Below are positions 43,516 to 52,482 of a DNA stretch of 52,671 nucleotides, piece after piece. The notes below the pieces were generated by a model. The model did not search any database, had not been told where the DNA came from, and saw only the letters and a program-made list of their open reading frames with translations. This DNA is from Fidelibacterota bacterium (GTDB taxonomy: Bacteria; Fidelibacterota; Marinisomatia; Marinisomatales; UBA1611). The translations under genes were made by a program, and so were the position numbers. Where the stretch lies: positions 6,296 through 58,966 of the forward strand of contig PBFM01000017.1 of the NCBI GenBank assembly GCA_002718655.1, in the 5' to 3' direction. Numbering within the stretch: the first letter of the stretch is position 1; each line of letters starts with the position of its first letter.

Positions 43516-44881
43516 AATTCATTACAACTGTTTTCACATTTACAAATTCCATCATCCCATAACTAGATAATTCTCTACCATATCCTGATTGTTTTATTCC
43601 TCCAAATGGCAATTTTGGATCAGATTTAACAAAGTCATTCACAAAACAAACTCCTGCTTGCATATGATTTTTAGCGATATCCTTTGCTTTTTTTTGATTT
43701 TCAGTAAATATCGCTGAACCTAATCCAAAATTGGTAGAGTTTCCTAGCTCTATGGCATGGGCTTCATCTTCAGCCATAATGCAAGAAAAAACTGGTCCAA
43801 AAATCTCTTCATCGAAAGCAATCATACCTGGTTCAACATCAGTTAATAAGGTAATGGGATAATATGCTCCAATGATATCAGGTATAAATCCACCCATTAA
43901 AAGGGTTGCACCTTGCTTAATAGTTCGTGAAACTTGATCATGTATTTGTTCTCTTGATCTGTATGATACCATCGGACCAATATCAACTTTATCTTTTGGA
44001 TCACCCATAATTTTCTTGCTCAATTCTAATTTGATTTTATCCACAATTTTCGGATACAACTTTTTTGTTGATATAATTCTTTTTGCTGAAATGCAGCTTT
44101 GCCCATTATTCAAAATCCTTCCAGATATACAAGCTTGTACAGCTTTATTTAAATCTGCATCATCAAGAATAATATAGGGATCACTACCGCCTAACTCTAA
44201 AACTGTTTTCTTTAAGGATTTTCCAGCAATTTTTCCGACTGCTTTTCCAGCAGGTGTACTACCAGTTAATGTTATTGCAGCTATATCAATGTTTTTAATA
44301 ATTTTTTTTACTTTTTTACTAGATATTGAAATATTGCGAAAAATGTTCTTAGGATATCCTGCGTCTTGGAAACAAGCTTCAATTGCGAATGCTGATCCCT
44401 GAACGTTAGATGCATGTTTTAAAATAGCCCCATTACCAGCTGTAATTGTAGGTATCGCAAATCTAAAAACCTGCCAAAATGGAAAATTCCATGGCATAAT
44501 TCCCAAAACAAGACCAATGGGTTGAAATGTCACTAAACTTTTTTGGCAGCCTTCTGAAATAACCCTATCTTTAAGAAATTTAGATGAATTTTCAAAATAA
44601 TAGTTGCATAATGATATACATTTTTCAATTTCTGCATCAGATTGATTTAAGGGTTTACCCATTTCATCTGTAATTAATAATGAAAGTTCTCGTTTTCTAT
44701 CACTTAAAACTTCCATAATCTCTTTTAAACAAACTAAACGTAAATCAAGTTCTGATTTGCTCCAGTGCATTTGAGAGATTTTTGCTTCTTTGATTATGGA
44801 TTCAACTTTAGTATCTGAATATTCTTTATACTTTTGTATTTCCACACCTGTAGCGGGGTTAGTTGATTTAAGAATAGACAT
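43508..44881 (-). CDS. Aldehyde dehydrogenase, succinate-semialdehyde (YneI/Sad) type
   Basis: A 457-residue NAD(P)-dependent aldehyde dehydrogenase. Marks: M-P-W-N-F-P-F-W-Q-V near 128, L-K-H-A near 153, T-G-S-T-P-A-G near 205, E-L-G-G-S-D-P near 230 with the general base Glu, and the catalytic Cys in N-N-G-Q-S-C-I near 264, plus E-I-F-G-P-V near 358. W-Q-V-x-R-x-A-x-P in the second motif fits the E. coli YneI group, which oxidises succinate semialdehyde. The exact aldehyde is not certain. No related catabolic genes are adjacent. Confidence 0.9.
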   Translation of the reverse strand: MSILKSTNPATGVEIQKYKEYSDTKVESIIKEAKISQMHWSKSELDLRLVCLKEIMEVLSDRKRELSLLITDEMGKPLNQSDAEIEKCISLCNYYFENSSKFLKDRVISEGCQKSLVTFQPIGLVLGIMPWNFPFWQVFRFAIPTITAGNGAILKHASNVQGSAFAIEACFQDAGYPKNIFRNISISSKKVKKIIKNIDIAAITLTGSTPAGKAVGKIAGKSLKKTVLELGGSDPYIILDDADLNKAVQACISGRILNNGQSCISAKRIISTKKLYPKIVDKIKLELSKKIMGDPKDKVDIGPMVSYRSREQIHDQVSRTIKQGATLLMGGFIPDIIGAYYPITLLTDVEPGMIAFDEEIFGPVFSCIMAEDEAHAIELGNSTNFGLGSAIFTENQKKAKDIAKNHMQAGVCFVNDFVKSDPKLPFGGIKQSGYGRELSSYGMMEFVNVKTVVMNYE

Positions 44882-44955
44882 TTCTAATATTATTTTGTTT
44901 ACAGCATACTGTCATTTTACAAAGATAGTTAACAGAAGATATCCAGCATTAAAAA

Positions 44956-47544
44956 TTAAGCTTCAATCTCAGGCTTTATTTTTAAAATTATTGGATCGCT
45001 TTGATCTTTTTCAAGGGGTTTATATTCTGGTACAAGAGATGAAAGTGAAGTACGAAGCTTATTGTTATCAAATTCATGCCCATTTAATTCACCAGTCATA
45101 ATTCTTTGAGTTATACTTTTTATAGTTTCTGGAGCAATACTAGGCCGAATTTCAAGAATTTTGTCATAAATGGTTCTCTGAACCAATTCAGAATCTAAAA
45201 CTAACTCCTCAAATTGTTTTTCGCCTGGCCTTGAGCCAATGAAACTAATGGGAATGTCTATATCAGGTTCTAGACCAGATAACCTAATTAATTCATTAGC
45301 AATATCTAGAATCTTTATTGGCCTACCCATATCTAATGCAAATACCTCACCGCCATTACCTAAACTGCCAGCTTGTAATATTAGTTGAGCTGCTTCTGGA
45401 ACTGACATAAAATATCTTTCCATATCAGGGTCTGTAATTGTTATTGGACCACCTGCTTTAATTTGCTCTTGGAAAATAGGTATGACACTTCCACTACTTC
45501 CTAATACATTCCCAAATCGCACAGCCATAAATCTAGTAGAATAAGAAGAATTAGCACCCTGACAAATTAATTCTGCAAGACGTTTTGTTGCTCCCATAAC
45601 ATTAATTGGTTTGACTGCTTTATCTGTACTTACAAGAACAAACTTATCGACCTGATGCTCAAGAGAATGCTTTACAAGATTTGCAGTACCATGTACATTG
45701 GTTTTGATAGCTTCCCAAGGAAATGCTTCCTGCATAGATACATGTTTATATGCGGCAGCATGAAATACTACTTGAGGTTGATACTCATTAAAAACTTTTG
45801 CCATTATATCCGTATCTCTAATATTAGATAATAATGGTTTAGTAAGCACCTTTGATGATTTTCCTAAAATTTCGCGTTCTATTTGGAATAAGTTATATTC
45901 GCTATTGTCTAACATAACCATTAATGCTGGTTCAAACTTTATACATTGTCTGACTAACTCAGAGCCAATACTCCCTCCAGCACCAGTAATTAGAATTCTT
46001 TTACCCTGTATATATTGATTTATTGATGGTCCATCTATTTTAATTTCAGTTCTACCTAATAAATCAATTATTGAGACTTCCCTTAATTGATTAACCGATA
46101 ATTTACCAGACACTACCTCATCAACAGATGGAAGGGTTCTAAAAGGTTTACCAGCAATTTTACATATCTCAATTATTCTATAGAGTTCTTTTCGTGGGGC
46201 ATTTGGGCAACAAATTAGGGCTTCATCATACCTATTTACATAATCTGAAAGATCAGATACTTTTCCAAAAACTCTACGCCTGTGAATTGATTTGCCATGT
46301 AACATTTTATTATCATCTAAAAAGCCTATTGGAACCATTCGGTGCTTTGAATCATTCAATAATTCTTTGCAAATAAACTCACCCGTTGTACCAGCACCAA
46401 TTAAAACAACACGCTTATTTAATTCAATTCTATATGGTTTTGGATTAATTAAGTGGGAGTAAATTAATCTTATTCCAATCCTAGATAATCCAGTAAAACA
46501 AAAAGTAAGAATTAAATCAATCATAAAAACTGCTCTTGGGATATCTTGGAAACCACGAAAATATCCAATAGTTGCGATTACTAGTATTGTCCCAAACACA
46601 TTTGCCTTAGCAATATTAGACATATCTAGAAGACTAGTATATCTCCACATACCTCGATATAGGCCAAAAATTGCAAAAGACACAAGTTTTACAGAGAGAA
46701 CAAGGCCAAGCATATTGAAAATCATATCATTGAAAATTAAGTCGGGTACTAAAAAATCATTCCTGATAAATAAAGAAAAAATAAACCCTAAAAGTATTGC
46801 TATCACATCACATAATAATATGATTCTTAAATTCCTTGTTGAATCAATTTTAACTTCGCTTTTTTCAATGTCTTTTATTTTCACATCCAAGAGAGTTTGC
46901 TGAAGATTAAATTCATTGTCATCTTCAATTTTTAATAATCGAATTAATAAGTAATGCCCCATTTTTTTTGGAATAAATAAAGATAAAATAGTTATTCCAA
47001 CGAGTTTTAAGTCTTCAAAAAAATTCTTCTTTGTTACATAGTATTTATCAAGACCTACCTTGATTTTTAGAATTTCTTTATATGGGTCATCTGAATCAAT
47101 CATTGACCAAATCTCAGATTCATTTCTAAATAGTATAGATGAATAGCCAGAAAGTCCTGGCTTTATAGTATTAAGGAAAGAAAATGAGTCCTCGTCTACA
47201 AATTCTGGTACTTCTGGCCTTGGGCCAATAAATCGCATATCCCCTTTAATAACATTAACAAATTGAGGTAGCTCATCCAATTTTGTTTTTCTAAGAAATT
47301 TACCCCACCTAGTAACATTACCGGATTTTGCAGTAGTGAAATTTAGTTCACTATTACCATTATTCATTGTTCTGAATTTATATATTATGAATGGTTTAAA
47401 ATTCTTACCAATTCTTTCTTGCCTGAAAATTATTGGTCTTCCTTGAATCAATAGATTTAAAAAAGAGATTCCGAATAGTAATGGGGATAATAATAGGAAT
47501 AGGATTAATCCGGTAATTCTTGAAATTATTTCCATCATACCCAT
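44956..47544 (-). CDS. Fusion of phosphoglycosyl transferase (PglC-like) and nucleotide-sugar 4,6-dehydratase (PglF/CapD-like)
   Basis: One uninterrupted 862-residue frame. Residues 1-205: monotopic phosphoglycosyl transferase, with a reentrant N-terminal helix, Y-K-F-R-T-M near 56, the catalytic D90-E91 in K-L-D-E-L-P-Q, and F-I-G-P-R-P-E near 106. Residues 206-237: charged linker. Residues 238-365: about four transmembrane helices. Residues 375-500: first Rossmann domain (G-A-G-T-T-G at 383). Residues 513-840: dehydratase domain with G-A-G-G-S-I-G-S (521-528), T640-D641-K642 and M650-x3-K654, as in PglF/WbpM/FlaA1. It should convert UDP-GlcNAc (or similar) to the 4-keto-6-deoxy sugar and also transfer a sugar phosphate to undecaprenyl phosphate. 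The aminotransferase just upstream supplies the step between. Confidence 0.88.
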   Translation of the reverse strand: MGMMEIISRITGLILFLLLSPLLFGISFLNLLIQGRPIIFRQERIGKNFKPFIIYKFRTMNNGNSELNFTTAKSGNVTRWGKFLRKTKLDELPQFVNVIKGDMRFIGPRPEVPEFVDEDSFSFLNTIKPGLSGYSSILFRNESEIWSMIDSDDPYKEILKIKVGLDKYYVTKKNFFEDLKLVGITILSLFIPKKMGHYLLIRLLKIEDDNEFNLQQTLLDVKIKDIEKSEVKIDSTRNLRIILLCDVIAILLGFIFSLFIRNDFLVPDLIFNDMIFNMLGLVLSVKLVSFAIFGLYRGMWRYTSLLDMSNIAKANVFGTILVIATIGYFRGFQDIPRAVFMIDLILTFCFTGLSRIGIRLIYSHLINPKPYRIELNKRVVLIGAGTTGEFICKELLNDSKHRMVPIGFLDDNKMLHGKSIHRRRVFGKVSDLSDYVNRYDEALICCPNAPRKELYRIIEICKIAGKPFRTLPSVDEVVSGKLSVNQLREVSIIDLLGRTEIKIDGPSINQYIQGKRILITGAGGSIGSELVRQCIKFEPALMVMLDNSEYNLFQIEREILGKSSKVLTKPLLSNIRDTDIMAKVFNEYQPQVVFHAAAYKHVSMQEAFPWEAIKTNVHGTANLVKHSLEHQVDKFVLVSTDKAVKPINVMGATKRLAELICQGANSSYSTRFMAVRFGNVLGSSGSVIPIFQEQIKAGGPITITDPDMERYFMSVPEAAQLILQAGSLGNGGEVFALDMGRPIKILDIANELIRLSGLEPDIDIPISFIGSRPGEKQFEELVLDSELVQRTIYDKILEIRPSIAPETIKSITQRIMTGELNGHEFDNNKLRTSLSSLVPEYKPLEKDQSDPIILKIKPEIEA

Positions 47545-47638
47545 ATTTACGTTTTAATTGAGCTTAATTCCTATATGTTTTTTAGCTTGAGTGATTTGAG
47601 TCACACGAAAATTAATAATGATTAGAAAAAAATACACT

Positions 47639-48793
47639 TTATTTGATATATTTTTCAGATAATTCAAATACGGCTTCTATAATATAGCTTAGCTCTCTAT
47701 CTGTAAGCAGCGGATAAATTGGCAATGATATAACTGATTCAAAAAGTTTATTTGCTCTTGGAAACTCATCAAATTTATAATCATATTTTCTTTTATAAAA
47801 TGATAACATATGAATCGGTTTATAGTGAACTGCAAGACCTATTCCACGATTGTTCATTTTCTCAATAAATTCATTACGGGATATTGACCATTTGGATAAG
47901 TCTAATTGAATAACAAATAAATGTCTAGCATGCCCTTTATTTAAATCTGGGAGAATCAATCCATCAATTTTTTTGAAAGCCTTTTCGTACTGATTGGCTA
48001 TCTCTATCCGCCTGAATTTCCAATGCTCTAAATTATTCAATTGCCATAAACCAAAAGAGGCAGATATATCTGTCATATTATATTTATAACCTAAATCAAC
48101 AATGTCATATTCCCATTTACCATAAGTTTGAAATCTATTCCAACCATCTTTTGTCATACCATGAAGTGATAATCTTTTTATTTTTTTCGCTAATTTTAAA
48201 TCATTTGTTGATACAATACCACCTTCCCCAGCTGTAGTTAAGTTTTTATTTGCATAAAATGAAAATGCTGCAGCGTAGTTAGTGTTCCCTACTTTACCAA
48301 TATTTGAAACCGATTCCAATGCATGAGCTGCATCTTCTAAAACAAATATGCCATATTTTTCAGCAATATCATAAAGAGATTTTAGATTAAGTGACTCACC
48401 TGCATAATGTACTGGTATAATAGCTTTAATTGAAGTATCTCTCTTAAGAATATCTTCAACTTTATTTAAATCAATTAAAAACCCATCTTTTTGACTATCA
48501 ATTAAAATCGGTTTCATACCAACATAACATCCACATTCTATTGTTGAAACAAATGTGAACGTCGGAGCAATAAATTTATAGTCTTCCCCGAAACCTTTTG
48601 CTAATAATGCTAGATGAAGAGCCCCAGTACAGGAATTCAATGCTATAACGTATTCCGATGATAAATAATTTGATAATTTCCCCTCAAAAGTTTGTACAAT
48701 TGATCCAGTAGTAAGCCAACCACTTTGAATTGAATCTAAAAATAAATCGTTCCAATTTTTTGGTATATTTGGTCTGTGAAATGGAATTATCAT
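47639..48793 (-). CDS. DegT/DnrJ/EryC1 family sugar aminotransferase
   Basis: A PLP enzyme of 384 residues that aminates keto-sugar nucleotides. Marks: F-H-R-P-N-I near the N-terminus, S-G-W-L-T-T-G near 24-30, N-S-C-T-G-A-L-H near 53, E-D-A-A-H-A-L near 153, and the PLP Lys183 in S-F-Y-A-N-K-N-L-T-T-A-G-E-G-G. This is close in layout to PglE/PseC-type aminotransferases that act on the 4-keto product of PglF-type dehydratases. It precedes the dehydratase fusion by a 94-base gap that shows no clear promoter or terminator, and overlaps the Wzi-like gene end by 4 bases. Confidence 0.9.
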   Translation of the reverse strand: MIIPFHRPNIPKNWNDLFLDSIQSGWLTTGSIVQTFEGKLSNYLSSEYVIALNSCTGALHLALLAKGFGEDYKFIAPTFTFVSTIECGCYVGMKPILIDSQKDGFLIDLNKVEDILKRDTSIKAIIPVHYAGESLNLKSLYDIAEKYGIFVLEDAAHALESVSNIGKVGNTNYAAAFSFYANKNLTTAGEGGIVSTNDLKLAKKIKRLSLHGMTKDGWNRFQTYGKWEYDIVDLGYKYNMTDISASFGLWQLNNLEHWKFRRIEIANQYEKAFKKIDGLILPDLNKGHARHLFVIQLDLSKWSISRNEFIEKMNNRGIGLAVHYKPIHMLSFYKRKYDYKFDEFPRANKLFESVISLPIYPLLTDRELSYIIEAVFELSEKYIK

Positions 48794-50199
48794 AGTATTT
48801 TATTTATTCCAAAATATGCATCCAAACCAATAAAGAAAACTAACTTTTCACTTAAATTAGCAACATCATCAGATTGTAAATCAAAAAAGAAAGAAATATT
48901 TTTCTTCCACCACCATTGAAATTTAAGTTGACTAACTATACTTTTTTTAACATTACCACTTGGGAAAAAACCACCAAGATAGTTGTGGTAACCTTCATAT
49001 GGTTTTTCAATAAAATTATTTTCACCTCTTTCAAGTATTCCAAATTCAAAATTTCCAATTAACTTGTCAAAGAGAATTCCTTTTATTCCTATTTTACTTT
49101 CACGAATATCGTTTCCTCTAAAATATCCTAATGGCACATTTTTTTGAACAAAATTGTTATTCCCCTTTTGATGCTGAAAGGTATTTGTGCCAACACTAAT
49201 CAAAGAGCAATAAATAAAATTTAAATAATTTTTGTTATTTGATAATATTTGTGTAATCTGGATTGAATATGCATCACCATGACTTTTTCCACTCATCAAT
49301 TGAATTTTATCAAGGACAAATTCATCAAACATATAATTAATTGATAATTTGAGTTTCTTTTTTAAAATCATATCTAAAGACAATTGCCATACACCATTGC
49401 CACTCGCTGTCCCAAGTTGATTTTGACGTTCATTAAGTTCAATCTCTAAATGTGTTGCTATTGGATTCATATATGAAATATCTAGAGGTCTATTAGCACC
49501 TGAATAAATAATGATTTCAGATAACCCTATTAATATATTTCTTTCGTTGTTCCATTCAATGCCTCTACCTACAATGTAACGATTAACAGATAAAGTATCT
49601 GTCTCAAGGAAACCATGGAAGTATCTCACACGTAAATTATTAAAATCTAAATCAAGCATACCATAATCATACGCATTGCTATTGTGACTTAACGATAATT
49701 GTATATCTTCACCTGCTCCCCAGCTTTGTCTTCCTCTTCCAAATTGTAAAATCATCCATCCATTCTCATAACTAATTCCAGAAAGATCGGTCTCTCCAGA
49801 AGAAAACCCAAAACGATGTATTAGTCGAGGTTCTCCTGAAAATCGAGGAAAAAAGTCTGGATTATCTACAATTCTAGGATAGAGATATCCGTGAAATTGC
49901 TTTTTGAAAGTAAAATGTCCAAATGCATACAATGCGGTTCCATTATTTAAAATTGTTGAACCAAAACGTGCTCTAGCTATAAGTGAATCTGAGTATGTTG
50001 TAATATGGGAAAATCTTATGGGACCAAATGTTGAATTCTGATCCCAAAATAATCCACAGTTCATCAAAATTTGCTTTTCTTTAAAATCGTAGAATTCATT
50101 TGGAATTTCTTGCGTAAAAGAAAAACACAACAAAAAAAGTATGAAGATATTTTTATAATCTATTTTTAACAAATTGAGACCTGTTAAAATGTTTGTCAA
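48790..50199 (-). CDS. Wzi-like capsule assembly outer-membrane protein
   Basis: A 469-residue protein with an internal signal-like helix (about 17-29, ending in F-T-Q) and many amphipathic beta strands: R-H-R-F-G-F type turns, W-M-I-L-Q-F-G-R-G-R-Q-S-W-G near 150-162, Y-M-N-P-I near 240. The G-R-x-x-x-x-W-G element and Y-x-N-P are seen in the capsule assembly Wzi family. Wzi-type barrels help anchor capsule at the surface. The ATG at 50199 overlaps the glycosyltransferase gene by 47 bases; a TTG ten codons in is an alternative start that still keeps the signal peptide. Confidence 0.65.
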   Translation of the reverse strand: MTNILTGLNLLKIDYKNIFILFLLCFSFTQEIPNEFYDFKEKQILMNCGLFWDQNSTFGPIRFSHITTYSDSLIARARFGSTILNNGTALYAFGHFTFKKQFHGYLYPRIVDNPDFFPRFSGEPRLIHRFGFSSGETDLSGISYENGWMILQFGRGRQSWGAGEDIQLSLSHNSNAYDYGMLDLDFNNLRVRYFHGFLETDTLSVNRYIVGRGIEWNNERNILIGLSEIIIYSGANRPLDISYMNPIATHLEIELNERQNQLGTASGNGVWQLSLDMILKKKLKLSINYMFDEFVLDKIQLMSGKSHGDAYSIQITQILSNNKNYLNFIYCSLISVGTNTFQHQKGNNNFVQKNVPLGYFRGNDIRESKIGIKGILFDKLIGNFEFGILERGENNFIEKPYEGYHNYLGGFFPSGNVKKSIVSQLKFQWWWKKNISFFFDLQSDDVANLSEKLVFFIGLDAYFGINKIL

Positions 50200-51199
50200 T
50201 GATATCCTTATCTTTCCATTTATGTATATAGTAAAAAAAGCCTAGCAAAGATCCAATACCATAGCCAAAGTGCATCATCGCATATGCAAACGGAAGTAAA
50301 TAGTAATGTAATTTCAGATTTTTTGTTATTACTATTTGTTTGATTGTGAAAAAAATTGAAGCAGAAGCATATGAAACAAAAAGAAGTATTAATGGTAATA
50401 ACCTGTTGAATTTTAAAACATAAACCGATGACCCAAGTAAGGCCAGAATAAAGGCTAGTGGTATCAAATGCCTAATTGATATAAAATTGATTCTTTTTTG
50501 CATAACTCGAATTTTAAAAAATCCATATTGAAAATATTGAATGAATAATTTCAAAAAACTTGACCTTGAGTAATACTTAGACTTCAACTTAGGGTCTAAC
50601 CAAATCCTCCCATTGTTCTGAATTAACCTAAAATTAAATTCTTCATCTTGATTTCTAATAAGTTCTTCGTCCATTCCACCGACTTTTTTAAAAATATCTG
50701 ATATATAAAAACCAAATACTCCTGTGTCTACATATGTACCGTTATCAAGATTAATTCTAAATGCTGCATTACCAACACCAAAAAATGTTGATTGAGCAAC
50801 GCTAATTATCTTGCCTATGTTATTATCCTGAACCGTAGTCATAACGCCGCTAACACATTCTACTTCTTTTTCTTTGATTAATGATATTGCATTTCTTAAA
50901 TAATTTTCTTCCACCAAGCAATGGCCACTAGCAACCATTATATATTTTCCTGAAGAGTTTGATAATCCAATATTAAAACCATACGGCATGAACCTTTTAT
51001 CATTTTTAATGAGCTTAATAAAATTATTTTCCTCGATTAATTCCTTTATCAAACTAACAGAATCGTCAGTACTATTCCCATCTACAACTATAATCTCATA
51101 GTCATCCTTAATAATACCTTTTTGATTAATGAATGATTCAAGTGTTGACTTTATTGTATTTTTTTCATTATAAATTGGGATGATTACGGAAACTAACAT
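50153..51199 (-). CDS. Family 2 glycosyltransferase with C-terminal membrane helices
   Basis: A 348-residue GT2 enzyme. It starts V-S-V-I-I-P-I-Y-N-E, with V-V-D-G-N-S-T-D-D near 56 (nucleotide-binding Asp), N-x-G-L-S-N-S-S-G-K-Y-I near 76-88, and the N-Q-D-E-E-F catalytic region near 184. Three or four hydrophobic helices follow (about 245-262, 270-290, 300-325). The ExoA-like layout suggests transfer of a sugar to a lipid-linked glycan at the inner membrane face. It overlaps the CapK-like gene by one base. Confidence 0.87.
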   Translation of the reverse strand: MLVSVIIPIYNEKNTIKSTLESFINQKGIIKDDYEIIVVDGNSTDDSVSLIKELIEENNFIKLIKNDKRFMPYGFNIGLSNSSGKYIMVASGHCLVEENYLRNAISLIKEKEVECVSGVMTTVQDNNIGKIISVAQSTFFGVGNAAFRINLDNGTYVDTGVFGFYISDIFKKVGGMDEELIRNQDEEFNFRLIQNNGRIWLDPKLKSKYYSRSSFLKLFIQYFQYGFFKIRVMQKRINFISIRHLIPLAFILALLGSSVYVLKFNRLLPLILLFVSYASASIFFTIKQIVITKNLKLHYYLLPFAYAMMHFGYGIGSLLGFFYYIHKWKDKDIIDKHFNRSQFVKNRL

Positions 51200-52482
51200 T
51201 ATTGATTTATAAGGGAATAAAAATGTTTGATTTTTCCGCTATTTGGTCTAGATATACTATCCACTCTATTGATTTTAATTCTAATTCCTGGCTCTAGATA
51301 TTTATCAACATTATCTTGCAATTCCAATAACAAAGTATCATCTATGGGTTTAAAGCTTACAACCTCAAAAATAAAAAAATCTTTTTCTATTTGTTTAATT
51401 ATGAACTCTTTTAAAACCGATGATTTTTCGAGTATGGATCTTGAGATATAATAAAAAGTAAGACCAGGTGCAATTTTACCACTAGGTAGAATAATACTAT
51501 CATTTGTCCTACCCTGTAAATTCTCGATATATTGATTACCGCTATCATTATGAAATAACTTTCCAATATCTCCAATTCTATAGCGGATAAATGGGAAAGC
51601 TTTATTATGAAGGTCTGTAATTAGGAGGTTTTGGTGTGAATCATTTTCTACATAAACTAAATCATCTGCTACTTGCCAGATATTTGATGATTTTTGAAAA
51701 CCAATGTATCCAAATTCTGATGCTCCATATTCACTTAATATGGGCAAGCCAAAAGCTTTTTTAATTATTTGCCGATCTTCATTTGTGCATATTTCTGAGG
51801 TCACAATTATCTTTTTTAGTGATGGACAAATATCAAAGAAATTTATTCCTTCTCTAATTACATATCTGGAGAATAGGACAATTGAGTTAGTATAACCATA
51901 GATATAAGTAAAATTTTTCTTTTTAAATAAAATGATAAATTTTGCAAATACCTCATCTGAAAGATCAAAGACTGGAAATCTTATGCGATTAGCAATCCAG
52001 TCTTTCAATATTTCTTTAAAATAACCTTTTTTTTCCAATGGGATACCATAGAATCTTGCCTCTAATTCATAATCCCCAATACCTAAATCTTTATAACGTT
52101 TTTGTATGTATGCCCAGGTAAGCGAATGAGCCTCTTTATTTTTTGCAAAAAAAAATGGATGTCCAGAAGAACCTGATGTATTGGAAATGTATAGTTTACT
52201 TTTTAAATAATTTTTGGATATTAAATTTTCGATTGGTTGTTGATAATCATTTTTTTCCATTATAGGTAAATCTTCCCATTTAACAGGGAAATTCCCACCT
52301 ACCTTATCTTTGTAGTTTTGGTTGTATTTATAATGATGACGAGCCATTTTCCATTTTTGCGCATCTTGCCATTTTAATTTTTCCTTGATAGACAATTTTT
52401 GTAATGCTTCAATTTTCTTTCCCGCTTTAATTAAATCATAACCAGCGATATGCATTATCAATTTGAATAAAGGATTATTCAT
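51199..52482 (-). CDS. CapK/PaaK-like adenylate-forming enzyme
   Basis: A 427-residue member of the phenylacetate-CoA ligase-like group found in polysaccharide loci (CapK). Marks: N-T-S-G-S-S-G-H-P near 102 (P-loop of adenylate-forming enzymes), S-E-Y-G-A-S-E-F-G near 250, and F-I-R-Y-R-I-G-D-I-G near 300. It may activate an acid for attachment to the glycan; no substrate can be named. Its place in the surface-glycan cluster rather than near phenylacetate genes supports the CapK view. Confidence 0.8.
   Translation of the reverse strand: MNNPLFKLIMHIAGYDLIKAGKKIEALQKLSIKEKLKWQDAQKWKMARHHYKYNQNYKDKVGGNFPVKWEDLPIMEKNDYQQPIENLISKNYLKSKLYISNTSGSSGHPFFFAKNKEAHSLTWAYIQKRYKDLGIGDYELEARFYGIPLEKKGYFKEILKDWIANRIRFPVFDLSDEVFAKFIILFKKKNFTYIYGYTNSIVLFSRYVIREGINFFDICPSLKKIIVTSEICTNEDRQIIKKAFGLPILSEYGASEFGYIGFQKSSNIWQVADDLVYVENDSHQNLLITDLHNKAFPFIRYRIGDIGKLFHNDSGNQYIENLQGRTNDSIILPSGKIAPGLTFYYISRSILEKSSVLKEFIIKQIEKDFFIFEVVSFKPIDDTLLLELQDNVDKYLEPGIRIKINRVDSISRPNSGKIKHFYSLINQ

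Noticed and set aside
47545-47638. Possible terminator between the aminotransferase and the fusion gene
   Set aside because: Only a 4-base GTGA/TCAC stem is present and no U-tract follows in the minus direction.
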